Shown here piece after piece: positions 17,251 through 25,069 of a DNA stretch of 64,000 bases. Numbering within the stretch: position 1 is the stretch's first letter; the number at the start of each line of letters is the position of its first letter. The stretch comes from Sphaerotilus uruguayifluvii (lineage in GTDB: Bacteria; Pseudomonadota; Gammaproteobacteria; Burkholderiales; Burkholderiaceae_C): positions 77,925 to 141,924 of the forward strand of contig NZ_JABSNM010000001.1 in NCBI RefSeq assembly GCF_013294065.1, read 5' to 3'. The position numbers and the translations under genes are program-made. The notes under the pieces are model-generated. The model saw only the letters and a program-made list of their open reading frames with translations. It was not told where the DNA came from and ran no database searches.

Positions 17251-18333
17251 TCAGGCCGGCACGAAGCGCCAGACGCCGTCGGCGCCGCGCAGCCGGCGCA
17301 GGTCGCCCGACAGCCACAGCGCATGCAGATGCGCGATCGCCTCGCCCATCGCGAAGGTGGTCTGGTGCAGGTCGAGCGCACGCTGGAACAGCACCGGCAG
17401 GATGTCGGAGGCCGAGCACGGCGCCTGCGCGCAGGCGCGCAGCACGTCGGCCAGCCTCGCCTCGTGGTGCTGCTGCAGCTGCGCGATGCGCTCGTGCAGG
17501 CCGCGGAAGGGCTTGCCGTGCGAGGGCAGCACCAGCGTCTGCGCCGGCAGCCGGCGCATGCGCTCCAGCGAGGCCAGGTAGAGCGGCAGCGGATCGGCCT
17601 CGGGCTCCAGGTCGATCACGCTGACATTCGTCGAGATGCGCGGCAGCACCATGTCGCCGGAGATCAGCAGGCCCAGCGCCTCGCAGTGCAGGCTGATGTG
17701 CTCGGGCGAGTGGCCGTGGCCGGCGTGGCAGGTCCAGACATGCTCGCCGATGCGCAGCGCCTGGCCGTCCATCAGCCGGCGGAACTGGCCCGGCACCTCC
17801 GGCACCATGCTGCCGTAGTAGTTGCCGCGCTCGCGCACCTTCTTCTGCGCGACCGGATCGACCAGGCCGTGGCTGCCGAAGAAGGCCGCCGCCGCCTCGC
17901 CGCCGAAGCCGGTGGTCTGGCGCGAGGCGGTGCGCGCGGCGTTCCAGTCGGTGGCGCTGATCCACAGCCGGCAGGGCTGCTCGGGCGTGCTCCAGCGCTC
18001 GGTGATCCAGTGCGCCAGGCCGATGTGGTCCGGGTGCATGTGGGTGACGATGACCCGCAGCACCGGCAGGCCGTCGAGCCCCTCGGCGAAGATCTGCTCC
18101 CAGGCCTGGCGGGTCACGTCGCTGGTGATGCCGCAGTCGACCACCGCCCAGCCCTCGCGGCCGTCGGGACCGGCCTCGCGGTCGCGCAGCAGCCACAGGT
18201 TGATGTGGTCCAGCGCGAAGGGCAGGCCCATGCGCACCCAGCGCACGCCCGGCGCGATCTCCAGCGTCGTGCCGGTGGCCGGCAGCTGGTCGCCGAAGGG
18301 ATAGGAGAGCTGATGTTCCAGCGGATTGGCCAT
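17251..18333 (-). CDS. metallo-beta-lactamase-fold hydrolase
   Basis: 360 residues. Metal-binding motifs are VIVTHMHPDHIGLAH (HxHxDH, near residue 95), CHAGHGHSPEH and LISGDMVLP. A C-terminal helical domain after about residue 265 (LPSHGKPFRGLHERI) resembles the winged-helix tail of the LACTB2/hydroxyacyl-CoA-hydrolase-like group. A thioesterase or lactonase role is possible. It is divergent from the LiuR-type regulator across a palindromic operator, so control by LiuR, and hence a link with branched-chain acyl-CoA metabolism, is likely but inferred. Confidence 0.86.
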   Translation of the reverse strand: MANPLEHQLSYPFGDQLPATGTTLEIAPGVRWVRMGLPFALDHINLWLLRDREAGPDGREGWAVVDCGITSDVTRQAWEQIFAEGLDGLPVLRVIVTHMHPDHIGLAHWITERWSTPEQPCRLWISATDWNAARTASRQTTGFGGEAAAAFFGSHGLVDPVAQKKVRERGNYYGSMVPEVPGQFRRLMDGQALRIGEHVWTCHAGHGHSPEHISLHCEALGLLISGDMVLPRISTNVSVIDLEPEADPLPLYLASLERMRRLPAQTLVLPSHGKPFRGLHERIAQLQQHHEARLADVLRACAQAPCSASDILPVLFQRALDLHQTTFAMGEAIAHLHALWLSGDLRRLRGADGVWRFVPA

Positions 18334-18357
18334 GGAGAACTCCGGGCTAGACTATGA

Positions 18358-18373
18358 CTTACGTTAACGTCAA
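18358..18373. promoter_or_regulatory. LiuR-type operator between MBL hydrolase and merR/liuR
   Basis: CTTACGTTAACGTCAA forms a 16-bp near-perfect dyad (arms TTACGTT/AACGTCAA). It agrees with the motif described for the MerR-family regulator LiuR, TTTACGTaAACGTmAA. It lies 14 bp upstream of the regulator's preferred start and 24 bp upstream of the divergent hydrolase start, so it can serve both promoters. Confidence 0.7.
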
Positions 18374-18386
18374 CGGCAGTGTATCC

Positions 18387-18812
18387 ATGACCTCCCCCGC
18401 CCGAGATGTCGCGCCGGCGACTTACACCATCAGCGAGCTGGCCGCCGAGTTCGACATCACCCCGCGCGCGATCCGCTTCTACGAGGACATGGGCCTGCTG
18501 GACCCGGCGCGCGACGGCCGCAACCGCGTCTACTCGGTGCGCGACCGCACCCGGCTGAAGCTCACGCTGCGCGGCAAGCGCCTGGGCCTGAGCCTGCAGG
18601 AGATCCGCCAGCTGGTGGACATGTACGAGTCGCCCTCGGACACGGTGCAGCAGCTCACCGCCTTTCTCGCCATCCTGCAGACCCACCGCGACCAGCTCAC
18701 GCAGCAGCTCGAGGACATCCGGGTCACGCTCGAGGAGATCGAGCAGCACGAGGAGCGCGCCCGCTCGCTGCTGGCCGAGGCCAGCCGCCACGAGCCGGGC
18801 GTGCCCGGATGA
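18387..18812 (+). CDS. liuR: MerR-family regulator, LiuR type
   Basis: 141 residues. The N-terminal winged helix reads YTISELAAEFDITPRAIRFY, EDMGLLDPARDGRNRVYS and RDRTRLKLTLRGKRLGLSL, the exact style of LiuR/acyl-CoA-dehydrogenase-associated MerR proteins. A C-terminal coiled coil (LTAFLAILQTHRDQLTQQLE) mediates dimerisation. LiuR proteins repress leucine/isoleucine and short-chain acyl-CoA degradation genes. ATG 18387 is preferred because an upstream ATG at 18354 would place the operator inside the coding region. The EamA gene overlaps its stop (ATGA). Confidence 0.87.
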   Translation: MTSPARDVAPATYTISELAAEFDITPRAIRFYEDMGLLDPARDGRNRVYSVRDRTRLKLTLRGKRLGLSLQEIRQLVDMYESPSDTVQQLTAFLAILQTHRDQLTQQLEDIRVTLEEIEQHEERARSLLAEASRHEPGVPG

Positions 18813-19720
18813 AGCCGCGCGACCTGCTCGACCTGACCTTGCTGGCCGCGCTCTGGGGCGGCTCCTTCCTGTTCATGCGCTATGCGGTGCCGCATTTCGG
18901 CGTGGTGCCGCTGATCTGGCTGCGCGTGGCGCTGGCCATCGTCTGCCTGCTGCCGCTGCTGCTGATGAAGGGGCAGCTCGGCGCGCTGCGCGAGCGCGCC
19001 GGCGCCGTGGCGGTGATGGGCCTGTTCAACTCCGGCCTGCCCTTCCTGCTGATCGCCTGGGCCACGCTGTCGATCACCGCCGGCCTGGCGTCGATCATGA
19101 ACGCGATGACGCCGGTCTTCACCGCAGTGATCGGCGCGCTCTGGCTCGGCGACCGACTGGAGCCGCGCCGTGCGTTCGGGCTGGTGCTGGGCCTGGCCGG
19201 CGTGGCGCTGCTGGCGGCCGACAAGGCCGATTTCCGCCCCGGCGGCTCGGGCTGGGCGATCGTGGCGATGCTGCTGGCCACCGTCTGCTACGGCTTCGCG
19301 GCCAACCACACCCGCCGCCACCTGCAGGGCGTGCCGGCGCTGGTCAATGCCGCGGGCACGCAGATCGTGTCGGCGCTGGTGCTGCTGCCGCCGGCGCTGT
19401 GGAGCTGGCCGGACCACCTGCCCGGCCTCGGCCCCTGGCTGGCCGTGCTGGTGCTGGGCGTGGCCTGCTCGGCGCTGGCCTATCTGCTGTTCTTCCGGCT
19501 GATCGCCAACGTGGGCGCCGGCCGGGCGGTCACGGTGACCTTCCTGGTGCCGGTGTTCGGCACGCTGTGGGGCGCCCTCTTCCTGGGCGAGCCGGTCACC
19601 GCGTCGATGCTGGCCGGCGGCGCCGTGGTGCTGCTGGGCACCGGGCTGGCCACCGGCGTGATCGGCGGCCGGGCACTCAAGCCGCCGGCACCTCGACCGG
19701 CAGCCGCGCCTGCGCCTTGA
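18809..19720 (+). CDS. EamA/DMT-family transporter
   Basis: 303 residues with about ten membrane helices in two EamA repeats. The first begins LTLLAALWGGSFLFMRYAVP; the second contains LLATVCYGFAANHTRRHL and ends VPVFGTLWGALFLGEPVT, the conserved helix-end motif. These inner-membrane proteins export amino acids or metabolites. It is coupled to liuR by an ATGA overlap, which suggests joint expression. Its last 44 bp overlap the convergent Lrp gene. Confidence 0.9.
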   Translation: MKPRDLLDLTLLAALWGGSFLFMRYAVPHFGVVPLIWLRVALAIVCLLPLLLMKGQLGALRERAGAVAVMGLFNSGLPFLLIAWATLSITAGLASIMNAMTPVFTAVIGALWLGDRLEPRRAFGLVLGLAGVALLAADKADFRPGGSGWAIVAMLLATVCYGFAANHTRRHLQGVPALVNAAGTQIVSALVLLPPALWSWPDHLPGLGPWLAVLVLGVACSALAYLLFFRLIANVGAGRAVTVTFLVPVFGTLWGALFLGEPVTASMLAGGAVVLLGTGLATGVIGGRALKPPAPRPAAAPAP

Positions 19721-20171
19721 TCTCGCGCAGCACCACGCTCGAGCGCACATGGGTCACGCCGGGCAGGCGGAACATGGTGTCGTGCAGGAAGCGCTCGTAG
19801 GTCTTGATGTCCGACACCAGCACCCGCAGCACATAGTCGCTCTGGCCGGTGGTGCTGTAGCCGCTGACGATCTGCGGGCAGGCGGCCACCGCGCGCTCGA
19901 AGCGCTGCACCGTCTCCTCGGTGTGCGGCGCCAGATTCACCTCGGCGATCACGCACAGCGACAGCCCCGCCTTCTCGCGGTCGACCGTGACGGTGTAGCC
20001 GGTGACCACGCCGCGCGCCTCCAGCTCGCGCAGCCGCTTCCAGCACGAGGTCGAGGACATGCCGACCCGCTCGGCGATCTGCGCCACCGACTGGCGCGAG
20101 TCGCGCTGCAGCTCGTTGAGGATCAGCGCGTCGCGCCGATCCAGCCTGTCAGGGTGATCCGGACTGTCCAT
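19677..20171 (-). CDS. Lrp/AsnC-family transcriptional regulator
   Basis: 164 residues. The winged helix is DRRDALILNELQRDSRQSVA and RVGMSSTSCWKRLRELEARG. The RAM domain contains CPQIVSGYSTTGQSDYVLRV and LPGVTHVRSSVVLREIK. It is divergent from the indolepyruvate oxidoreductase gene with 128 bp between starts. It therefore probably controls aromatic or branched amino-acid catabolism through that enzyme and responds to an amino acid. Its 3' end overlaps the EamA gene. Confidence 0.9.
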   Translation of the reverse strand: MDSPDHPDRLDRRDALILNELQRDSRQSVAQIAERVGMSSTSCWKRLRELEARGVVTGYTVTVDREKAGLSLCVIAEVNLAPHTEETVQRFERAVAACPQIVSGYSTTGQSDYVLRVLVSDIKTYERFLHDTMFRLPGVTHVRSSVVLREIKAQARLPVEVPAA

Positions 20172-20299
20172 TCATCGCTCTCCGCAGCAATCGGAATGCC
20201 TGTTCTCGAATTGGCGATCCTGCGCGAAACGAAAGAACGACGCTACCGGCATCGATCCCTAGAGTCATCCGGCATCAGGACAAGAACCGGAGACCTGCG

Positions 20300-23200
20300 A
20301 TGAACGCCCCTTTGCCCGCGCACGCGCTGCTGCGCCCCGAGGTCCGGCTGGAGGACGCGCTGCTGGCGCGCGGCGGCACGGTGCTGCTCAGCGGCACGCA
20401 GGCGCTGGTGCGGCTGCCACTGATGCAGCGCGCGCTCGACGCCGCCGCCGGCCTGGGCACGGGTGGCTTCGTCAGCGGCTACCGCGGCTCGCCGCTCGGC
20501 CAGGTGGACCAGCAGGTCTGGAAGGCGAAGGCGGCCTATGACGCGGCCGGCGTGCGCTTCCTGCCTGCCATCAACGAGGAGCTGGCCGCCACCGCGGTGC
20601 TGGGCACGCAGCGCGTCGAGGCCGATCAGCAGCGCGAGGTCGACGGCGTGTTCGCGCTCTGGTACGGCAAGGGGCCCGGCGTGGACCGCGCCGGCGACGC
20701 GCTGCACCACGGCAATGCCTACGGCGCCTCGCCGCATGGCGGCGTGCTGGTCGTGGCCGGCGACGACCACGGCTGCGTGTCCTCGTCGATGCCGCACCAG
20801 AGCGACCGCGTCTTCCAGGCCTGGCGGATGCCGGTGCTGTCGCCCGCCAACCTCGCCGAGCTGATCGAGTTCGGCCTGCACGGCTGGGCGCTGTCGCGCT
20901 TCTCGGGCGCCTGGGTCGGGATGACGGCGCTCTCCGAGGTGGTCGAGAGCAGCGCCACCGTCGATCTGGACGCCATCGCCCGCGCCGCGGCGCGCTGGCA
21001 GGCCGCCGAGGCGGTGCGCGCGCAGACCGGCTTCGTGCCGCCGGCCGACGGCCTGCACTACCGCTGGCCCGACCTGCCCTCGCTGGCGATCGAGCAGCGC
21101 CTGCACGCCAAGCTCGACGCGGTGCGCGCCTTCGCGCGCGTCAATCCGGTCGACCGCATGGTGATCGAGTCGGCGCAGGCCACGGTCGGCATCGTCACCG
21201 TCGGCAAGGCACATGCGGATCTGATGGAGGTGCTGCGCCGGCTCGAGCTGTCGCCGGCGCAGCTCGCCGCGGCCGGCGTGCGGCTCTACAAGGTGGGCCT
21301 GAGCTGGCCGGTCGAGCCCACGCGGCTGCGCGCCTTCGCGCAGGGCCTGCGCGAGATCCTGGTCGTCGAGGAGAAGGCGCCGATCGTCGAGGAGCAGCTG
21401 CGCGAGCTGCTCTACGCCGCGCCCGCCGACGCCCGGCCGGCGCTGATCGGCAAGCGTGACCGCAGCGGCGCGCCGCTGCTGAGCGAGCTGGGCGAGCTGC
21501 GCCCCTCCCGGCTGATCGAGCCGGTCGCGGCCTGGCTGGCGGCGCATGACGCGCGGCTGGACCGCCGCGCCCTCGTCGTCGACTTCACCGTGCCGCGCCT
21601 GCCCGCCGGCGCCCCCGAGGCACCGCGGCGCGCGCCGTGGTTCTGCGCCGGCTGCCCGCACAACCTCTCGACCAAGGTACCCGAGGGCTCGCGGGCGCAG
21701 GCCGGCATCGGCTGCCACTTCATGGCGAGCTGGATGGACCGCGACACCGAGGGCCTGATCCAGATGGGCGGCGAAGGCGTCGACTGGGTCTCGCACGCGA
21801 TGTTCACCCGCGAGCCGCATGTCTTCCAGAACCTCGGCGACGGCACCTACTACCACTCCGGCTATCTCGCGATCCGCCAGGCGGTGGCGGCGAAAGCGAC
21901 GCTGACCTACAAGATCCTGTTCAACGACGCGGTGGCGATGACCGGCGGCCAGCCGGTCGACGGCGTCACCAGCCCGGACCGCATCGCCCGTCAGGTCGAG
22001 GCCGAGGGCGTGGTGCGCATCGCGCTGCTCAGCGACGACATCGGCCGGTACGACGGCCAGCGCGAGCGCTTTCCCGCCGGCACCACCTTCCACGACCGCG
22101 ACGCGCTCGACGCGGTGCAGCGCGAGCTGCGCGCCACGAAGGGCGTGACGGTGCTGATCTACGAGCAGACCTGCGCGGCCGAGAAGCGCCGCCGGCGCCG
22201 CAAGGGGGCGATGGACACGCCGGCGCGGCGGCTGCACATCCACCCCGGCGTCTGCGAGGGCTGCGGCGACTGCAGCGCGCAGTCCAACTGCGTCGCGGTG
22301 CAGCCGATCGACACGCCGATGGGCCGCAAGCGCCGCATCGACGCCTCGGCCTGCAACCTCGACGAATCCTGCGCCAAGGGCTTCTGCCCGAGCTTCGTCG
22401 GCCTGGTGGGCGCCACGCCCCGGCGACGCAGCGGCGCGCTGACCGGCGCCACCGGCGCGGGCAGCGACTTCCGCCGCCGGGTCGAGGCGCTGCCCGCGCC
22501 CGCGCGGCCCGACACGCTGGACGAGGCGCCCTGGGACCTGCTGGTCACCGGGGTGGGCGGCACCGGCGTCATCACCGTGGGCATGCTGATCGCGATGGCG
22601 GCGCATCTGGAGGGCCGCGCGGCCAGCGTGCTCGACTTCATGGGCTTCGCGCAGAAGGGCGGTGCGGTGCTGAGCTTCGTGCGCCTGGCCGACCGGCCCG
22701 AGCTGCTGCACCCGGTGCGCATCGACGCGCAGCAGGCCGACGCGCTGCTGGCCTGCGATCTGGTGGTCGGCGCCTCGCCCGAGGCGCTGCAGACGCTGCG
22801 CCACGGCCGCACCCGCGTGGTGGCCAACCGGCATGAGACGCCGGTCGCCGCCTCGATGCACCAGCCCGACGCGCAGGTGCCGGTGGCCGACCTGTGCCTG
22901 CGCCTGGAGCGGGCCGCCGGCGCCGACCGGCTCGACACGCTCGACGCGCAGCAGCTCGCCGAGGCCTTCCTGGGCGACACGATCGTCTCCAACATCGTCG
23001 CGCTGGGCTTTGCCTGGCAGCGCGGGCTGGTGCCGGTGGGCCTGGCGGCGCTGGAGCGCGCGATCGAGCTCAACGGCGTCGCGGTCGAGGCCAACCGGGC
23101 GGCCTTCGCGCTGGGCCGGCTGGCCGCGGGCGACGCCGAGGGCTGCCGCGCGCTGCTGGACACGGCCACCGCGGCGCTGGCGTCCGCCGGAGCGGCCGCC

Positions 23201-23917
23201 GAGACGCTCGATGCGCTGCTCGCCCGCGGCACCGCACACCTGAGCGCCTACCAGGACGCCGCATGGGCCGCACGCTGGCGCGAGCGCGTCGAGCAGGTGC
23301 GCGCCTTCGAGGCCGCCCTGCCCTCGCCCGGCAGCGACGCTCCCGCCGACCTGGCGCTGACGCGCACCGTCGCCACCCAGCTGCTGCGCCTGATGAGCGT
23401 GAAGGACGAATACGAGGTCGCGCGGCTGCTGAGCGATCCGGCCTTCCTCGACAGCCTGAAGGCGCAGTACGAGGGCGACTGGCGGCTGGAGTTCCATCTG
23501 GCACCGCCGTGGCTGGGCACGAAAAAGCGCCGCTTCGACGCACGCTGGATGCAGCCGCTGCTGCGGCTGCTGGCGCACGGCCGAGCCTGGCGCGGCCGCT
23601 GGTTCGACCCCTTCGGCCACAGCGCCGAGCGCCGGGGCGAGCGCGTGCTGCTCGCCGCCTACGAGGCGCGGGTGGACGAACTGATCGAGGCGCTGCGCCA
23701 GGACGCCGCGCCGGCCAGGCGCCGGCTGGCGCAGCAGATCGCCGCGGTGCCGGCGACGATCCGCGGCTACGGCCATGTGCGCCAGCGCCACCAGGAAACC
23801 GCCCTGGCGCAGGAGGCCGAGCTGCTGCACCGGCTCGACCCGGCGCGCCACCCCAGGCCGGCCGGCGGCGCGCAGGCCGGGCAGTTCCGGGGGATCGCGA
23901 TCAGCGCGACGCGATGA
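20300..23917 (+). CDS. indolepyruvate ferredoxin oxidoreductase, fused large form
   Basis: 1205 residues, the usual size of the fused proteobacterial enzyme. The N-terminal pyruvate-oxidoreductase-like domain has GFVSGYRGSPLGQVD and FLPAINEELAATAVLG. The thiamine-diphosphate part includes CAGCPHNLSTKVPEG, AGIGCHFMASWMDRD and QMGGEGVDW. A cysteine-rich Fe-S segment follows near residue 650 (CEGCGDCSAQSNC, ending SCAKGFCPSF). Then comes the gamma domain (VTGVGGTGVITVGML) and a long C-terminal DUF6537-like region. It oxidatively decarboxylates aryl pyruvates to aryl-acetyl-CoA in aromatic amino-acid breakdown. The divergent Lrp gene is its likely regulator. Confidence 0.92.
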   Translation: MNAPLPAHALLRPEVRLEDALLARGGTVLLSGTQALVRLPLMQRALDAAAGLGTGGFVSGYRGSPLGQVDQQVWKAKAAYDAAGVRFLPAINEELAATAVLGTQRVEADQQREVDGVFALWYGKGPGVDRAGDALHHGNAYGASPHGGVLVVAGDDHGCVSSSMPHQSDRVFQAWRMPVLSPANLAELIEFGLHGWALSRFSGAWVGMTALSEVVESSATVDLDAIARAAARWQAAEAVRAQTGFVPPADGLHYRWPDLPSLAIEQRLHAKLDAVRAFARVNPVDRMVIESAQATVGIVTVGKAHADLMEVLRRLELSPAQLAAAGVRLYKVGLSWPVEPTRLRAFAQGLREILVVEEKAPIVEEQLRELLYAAPADARPALIGKRDRSGAPLLSELGELRPSRLIEPVAAWLAAHDARLDRRALVVDFTVPRLPAGAPEAPRRAPWFCAGCPHNLSTKVPEGSRAQAGIGCHFMASWMDRDTEGLIQMGGEGVDWVSHAMFTREPHVFQNLGDGTYYHSGYLAIRQAVAAKATLTYKILFNDAVAMTGGQPVDGVTSPDRIARQVEAEGVVRIALLSDDIGRYDGQRERFPAGTTFHDRDALDAVQRELRATKGVTVLIYEQTCAAEKRRRRRKGAMDTPARRLHIHPGVCEGCGDCSAQSNCVAVQPIDTPMGRKRRIDASACNLDESCAKGFCPSFVGLVGATPRRRSGALTGATGAGSDFRRRVEALPAPARPDTLDEAPWDLLVTGVGGTGVITVGMLIAMAAHLEGRAASVLDFMGFAQKGGAVLSFVRLADRPELLHPVRIDAQQADALLACDLVVGASPEALQTLRHGRTRVVANRHETPVAASMHQPDAQVPVADLCLRLERAAGADRLDTLDAQQLAEAFLGDTIVSNIVALGFAWQRGLVPVGLAALERAIELNGVAVEANRAAFALGRLAAGDAEGCRALLDTATAALASAGAAAETLDALLARGTAHLSAYQDAAWAARWRERVEQVRAFEAALPSPGSDAPADLALTRTVATQLLRLMSVKDEYEVARLLSDPAFLDSLKAQYEGDWRLEFHLAPPWLGTKKRRFDARWMQPLLRLLAHGRAWRGRWFDPFGHSAERRGERVLLAAYEARVDELIEALRQDAAPARRRLAQQIAAVPATIRGYGHVRQRHQETALAQEAELLHRLDPARHPRPAGGAQAGQFRGIAISATR

Positions 23918-23946
23918 ACCCACGCCGGGCCGCGCACAATCTCGCC

Positions 23947-25062
23947 ATGAACACCCTCGACGATCCCCGCCACGACCGTGAAGCCGGCTCGCGCCGCAGC
24001 ACCCGCGACACCACCCGCATCGACGACACCCGCATCGACGCGGTGCGCCCCCTGATCACCCCGGCGCTGCTGCACGAGCGCCTGCCCGTGAGCGAGGCCG
24101 CGCAGGCGCTGGTCGAGCAGGCGCGCAGCGAGATCGCCGACGTGCTGCACGGCCGCGACGACCGGCTGATCGTCGTCGTCGGGCCCTGCTCGATCCACGA
24201 TCACGCGCAGGCGATGGAATACGCCGCGCGCCTGAAGCCGCTGGCCGACGAGCTGCGCGGCGAGCTGGTCACGGTGATGCGCGTCTACTTCGAGAAGCCG
24301 CGCACCACCGTGGGCTGGAAGGGCTACATCAATGACCCGCACCTGGACGGCAGCTTCGCGATCAACGAGGGCCTGGAGCGCGCGCGCGCCCTGCTGCTCG
24401 ACATCCTGGGCGCCGGCCTGCCGGCGGCCACCGAGTTCCTGGACCTGCTCAGCCCGCAGTACATCGCCGAGCTGATCTCCTGGGGCGCCATCGGCGCGCG
24501 CACCACCGAGAGCCAGAGCCACCGCCAGCTCGCCTCGGGCCTGAGCTGCCCGGTCGGCTTCAAGAACGGCACCGACGGCAGCATCCGCATCGCCGCCGAC
24601 GCCATCCTGGCCGCCAGCGCGCCGCACGCCTTCATGGGCATGACCAAGATGGGCGTGGCCGCCGTCTTCGAGACCCGCGGCAACGCCGACTGCCACGTCA
24701 TCCTGCGCGGCGGCTCGAAGGGCCCGAACTACGGCACGGCCGATGTGGACGCCGCCTGCGCGATGCTGAAGACCTCGGGCCTGCGCGAGCAGGTGATGGT
24801 CGACCTGTCGCACGCCAACAGCAGCAAGCAGCACCGCCGCCAGATCGAGGTCGCCGAGGACATCGCCACCCGCATCGCCGCCGGCGACCAGCGCATCACC
24901 GGCGTGATGATCGAGAGCCACCTGGAAGAAGGCCGTCAGGACCTGGTCGCCGGCCAGCCCCTGAAGCACGGCGTGTCGATCACCGACGCCTGCATCGGCT
25001 TCGCGCAGACCGCGCCGGTGCTGCGCCGGCTGGCCGAGGCGGTGCGCGCGCGCCGCGGCTGA
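23947..25062 (+). CDS. aroG: 3-deoxy-D-arabino-heptulosonate-7-phosphate synthase (class I)
   Basis: 371 residues. Diagnostic segments are DRLIVVVGPCSIHDHAQAME, MRVYFEKPRTTVGWKGYIND, ARTTESQSHRQLASGLSCPV and MVDLSHANSSKQHRRQ, the conserved substrate- and metal-binding sites of AroF/G/H enzymes. It joins phosphoenolpyruvate and erythrose-4-phosphate in the first shikimate-pathway step. An in-frame ATG at 23914 overlaps the stop of the upstream gene (ATGA) and would add 11 residues; 23947 fits the family length better. Which amino acid inhibits it cannot be told. Its placement behind an aromatic-pyruvate-degrading enzyme is notable. Confidence 0.93.
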   Translation: MNTLDDPRHDREAGSRRSTRDTTRIDDTRIDAVRPLITPALLHERLPVSEAAQALVEQARSEIADVLHGRDDRLIVVVGPCSIHDHAQAMEYAARLKPLADELRGELVTVMRVYFEKPRTTVGWKGYINDPHLDGSFAINEGLERARALLLDILGAGLPAATEFLDLLSPQYIAELISWGAIGARTTESQSHRQLASGLSCPVGFKNGTDGSIRIAADAILAASAPHAFMGMTKMGVAAVFETRGNADCHVILRGGSKGPNYGTADVDAACAMLKTSGLREQVMVDLSHANSSKQHRRQIEVAEDIATRIAAGDQRITGVMIESHLEEGRQDLVAGQPLKHGVSITDACIGFAQTAPVLRRLAEAVRARRG

Positions 25063-25069
25063 GGGCGGC

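Noticed and set aside
20243-23923. Very long minus-strand frame opposite the indolepyruvate oxidoreductase
   Set aside because: The product is Arg/Gln/His/Ala-rich without domains, the usual antisense shadow of a GC-rich gene; the plus-strand protein has clear family motifs.
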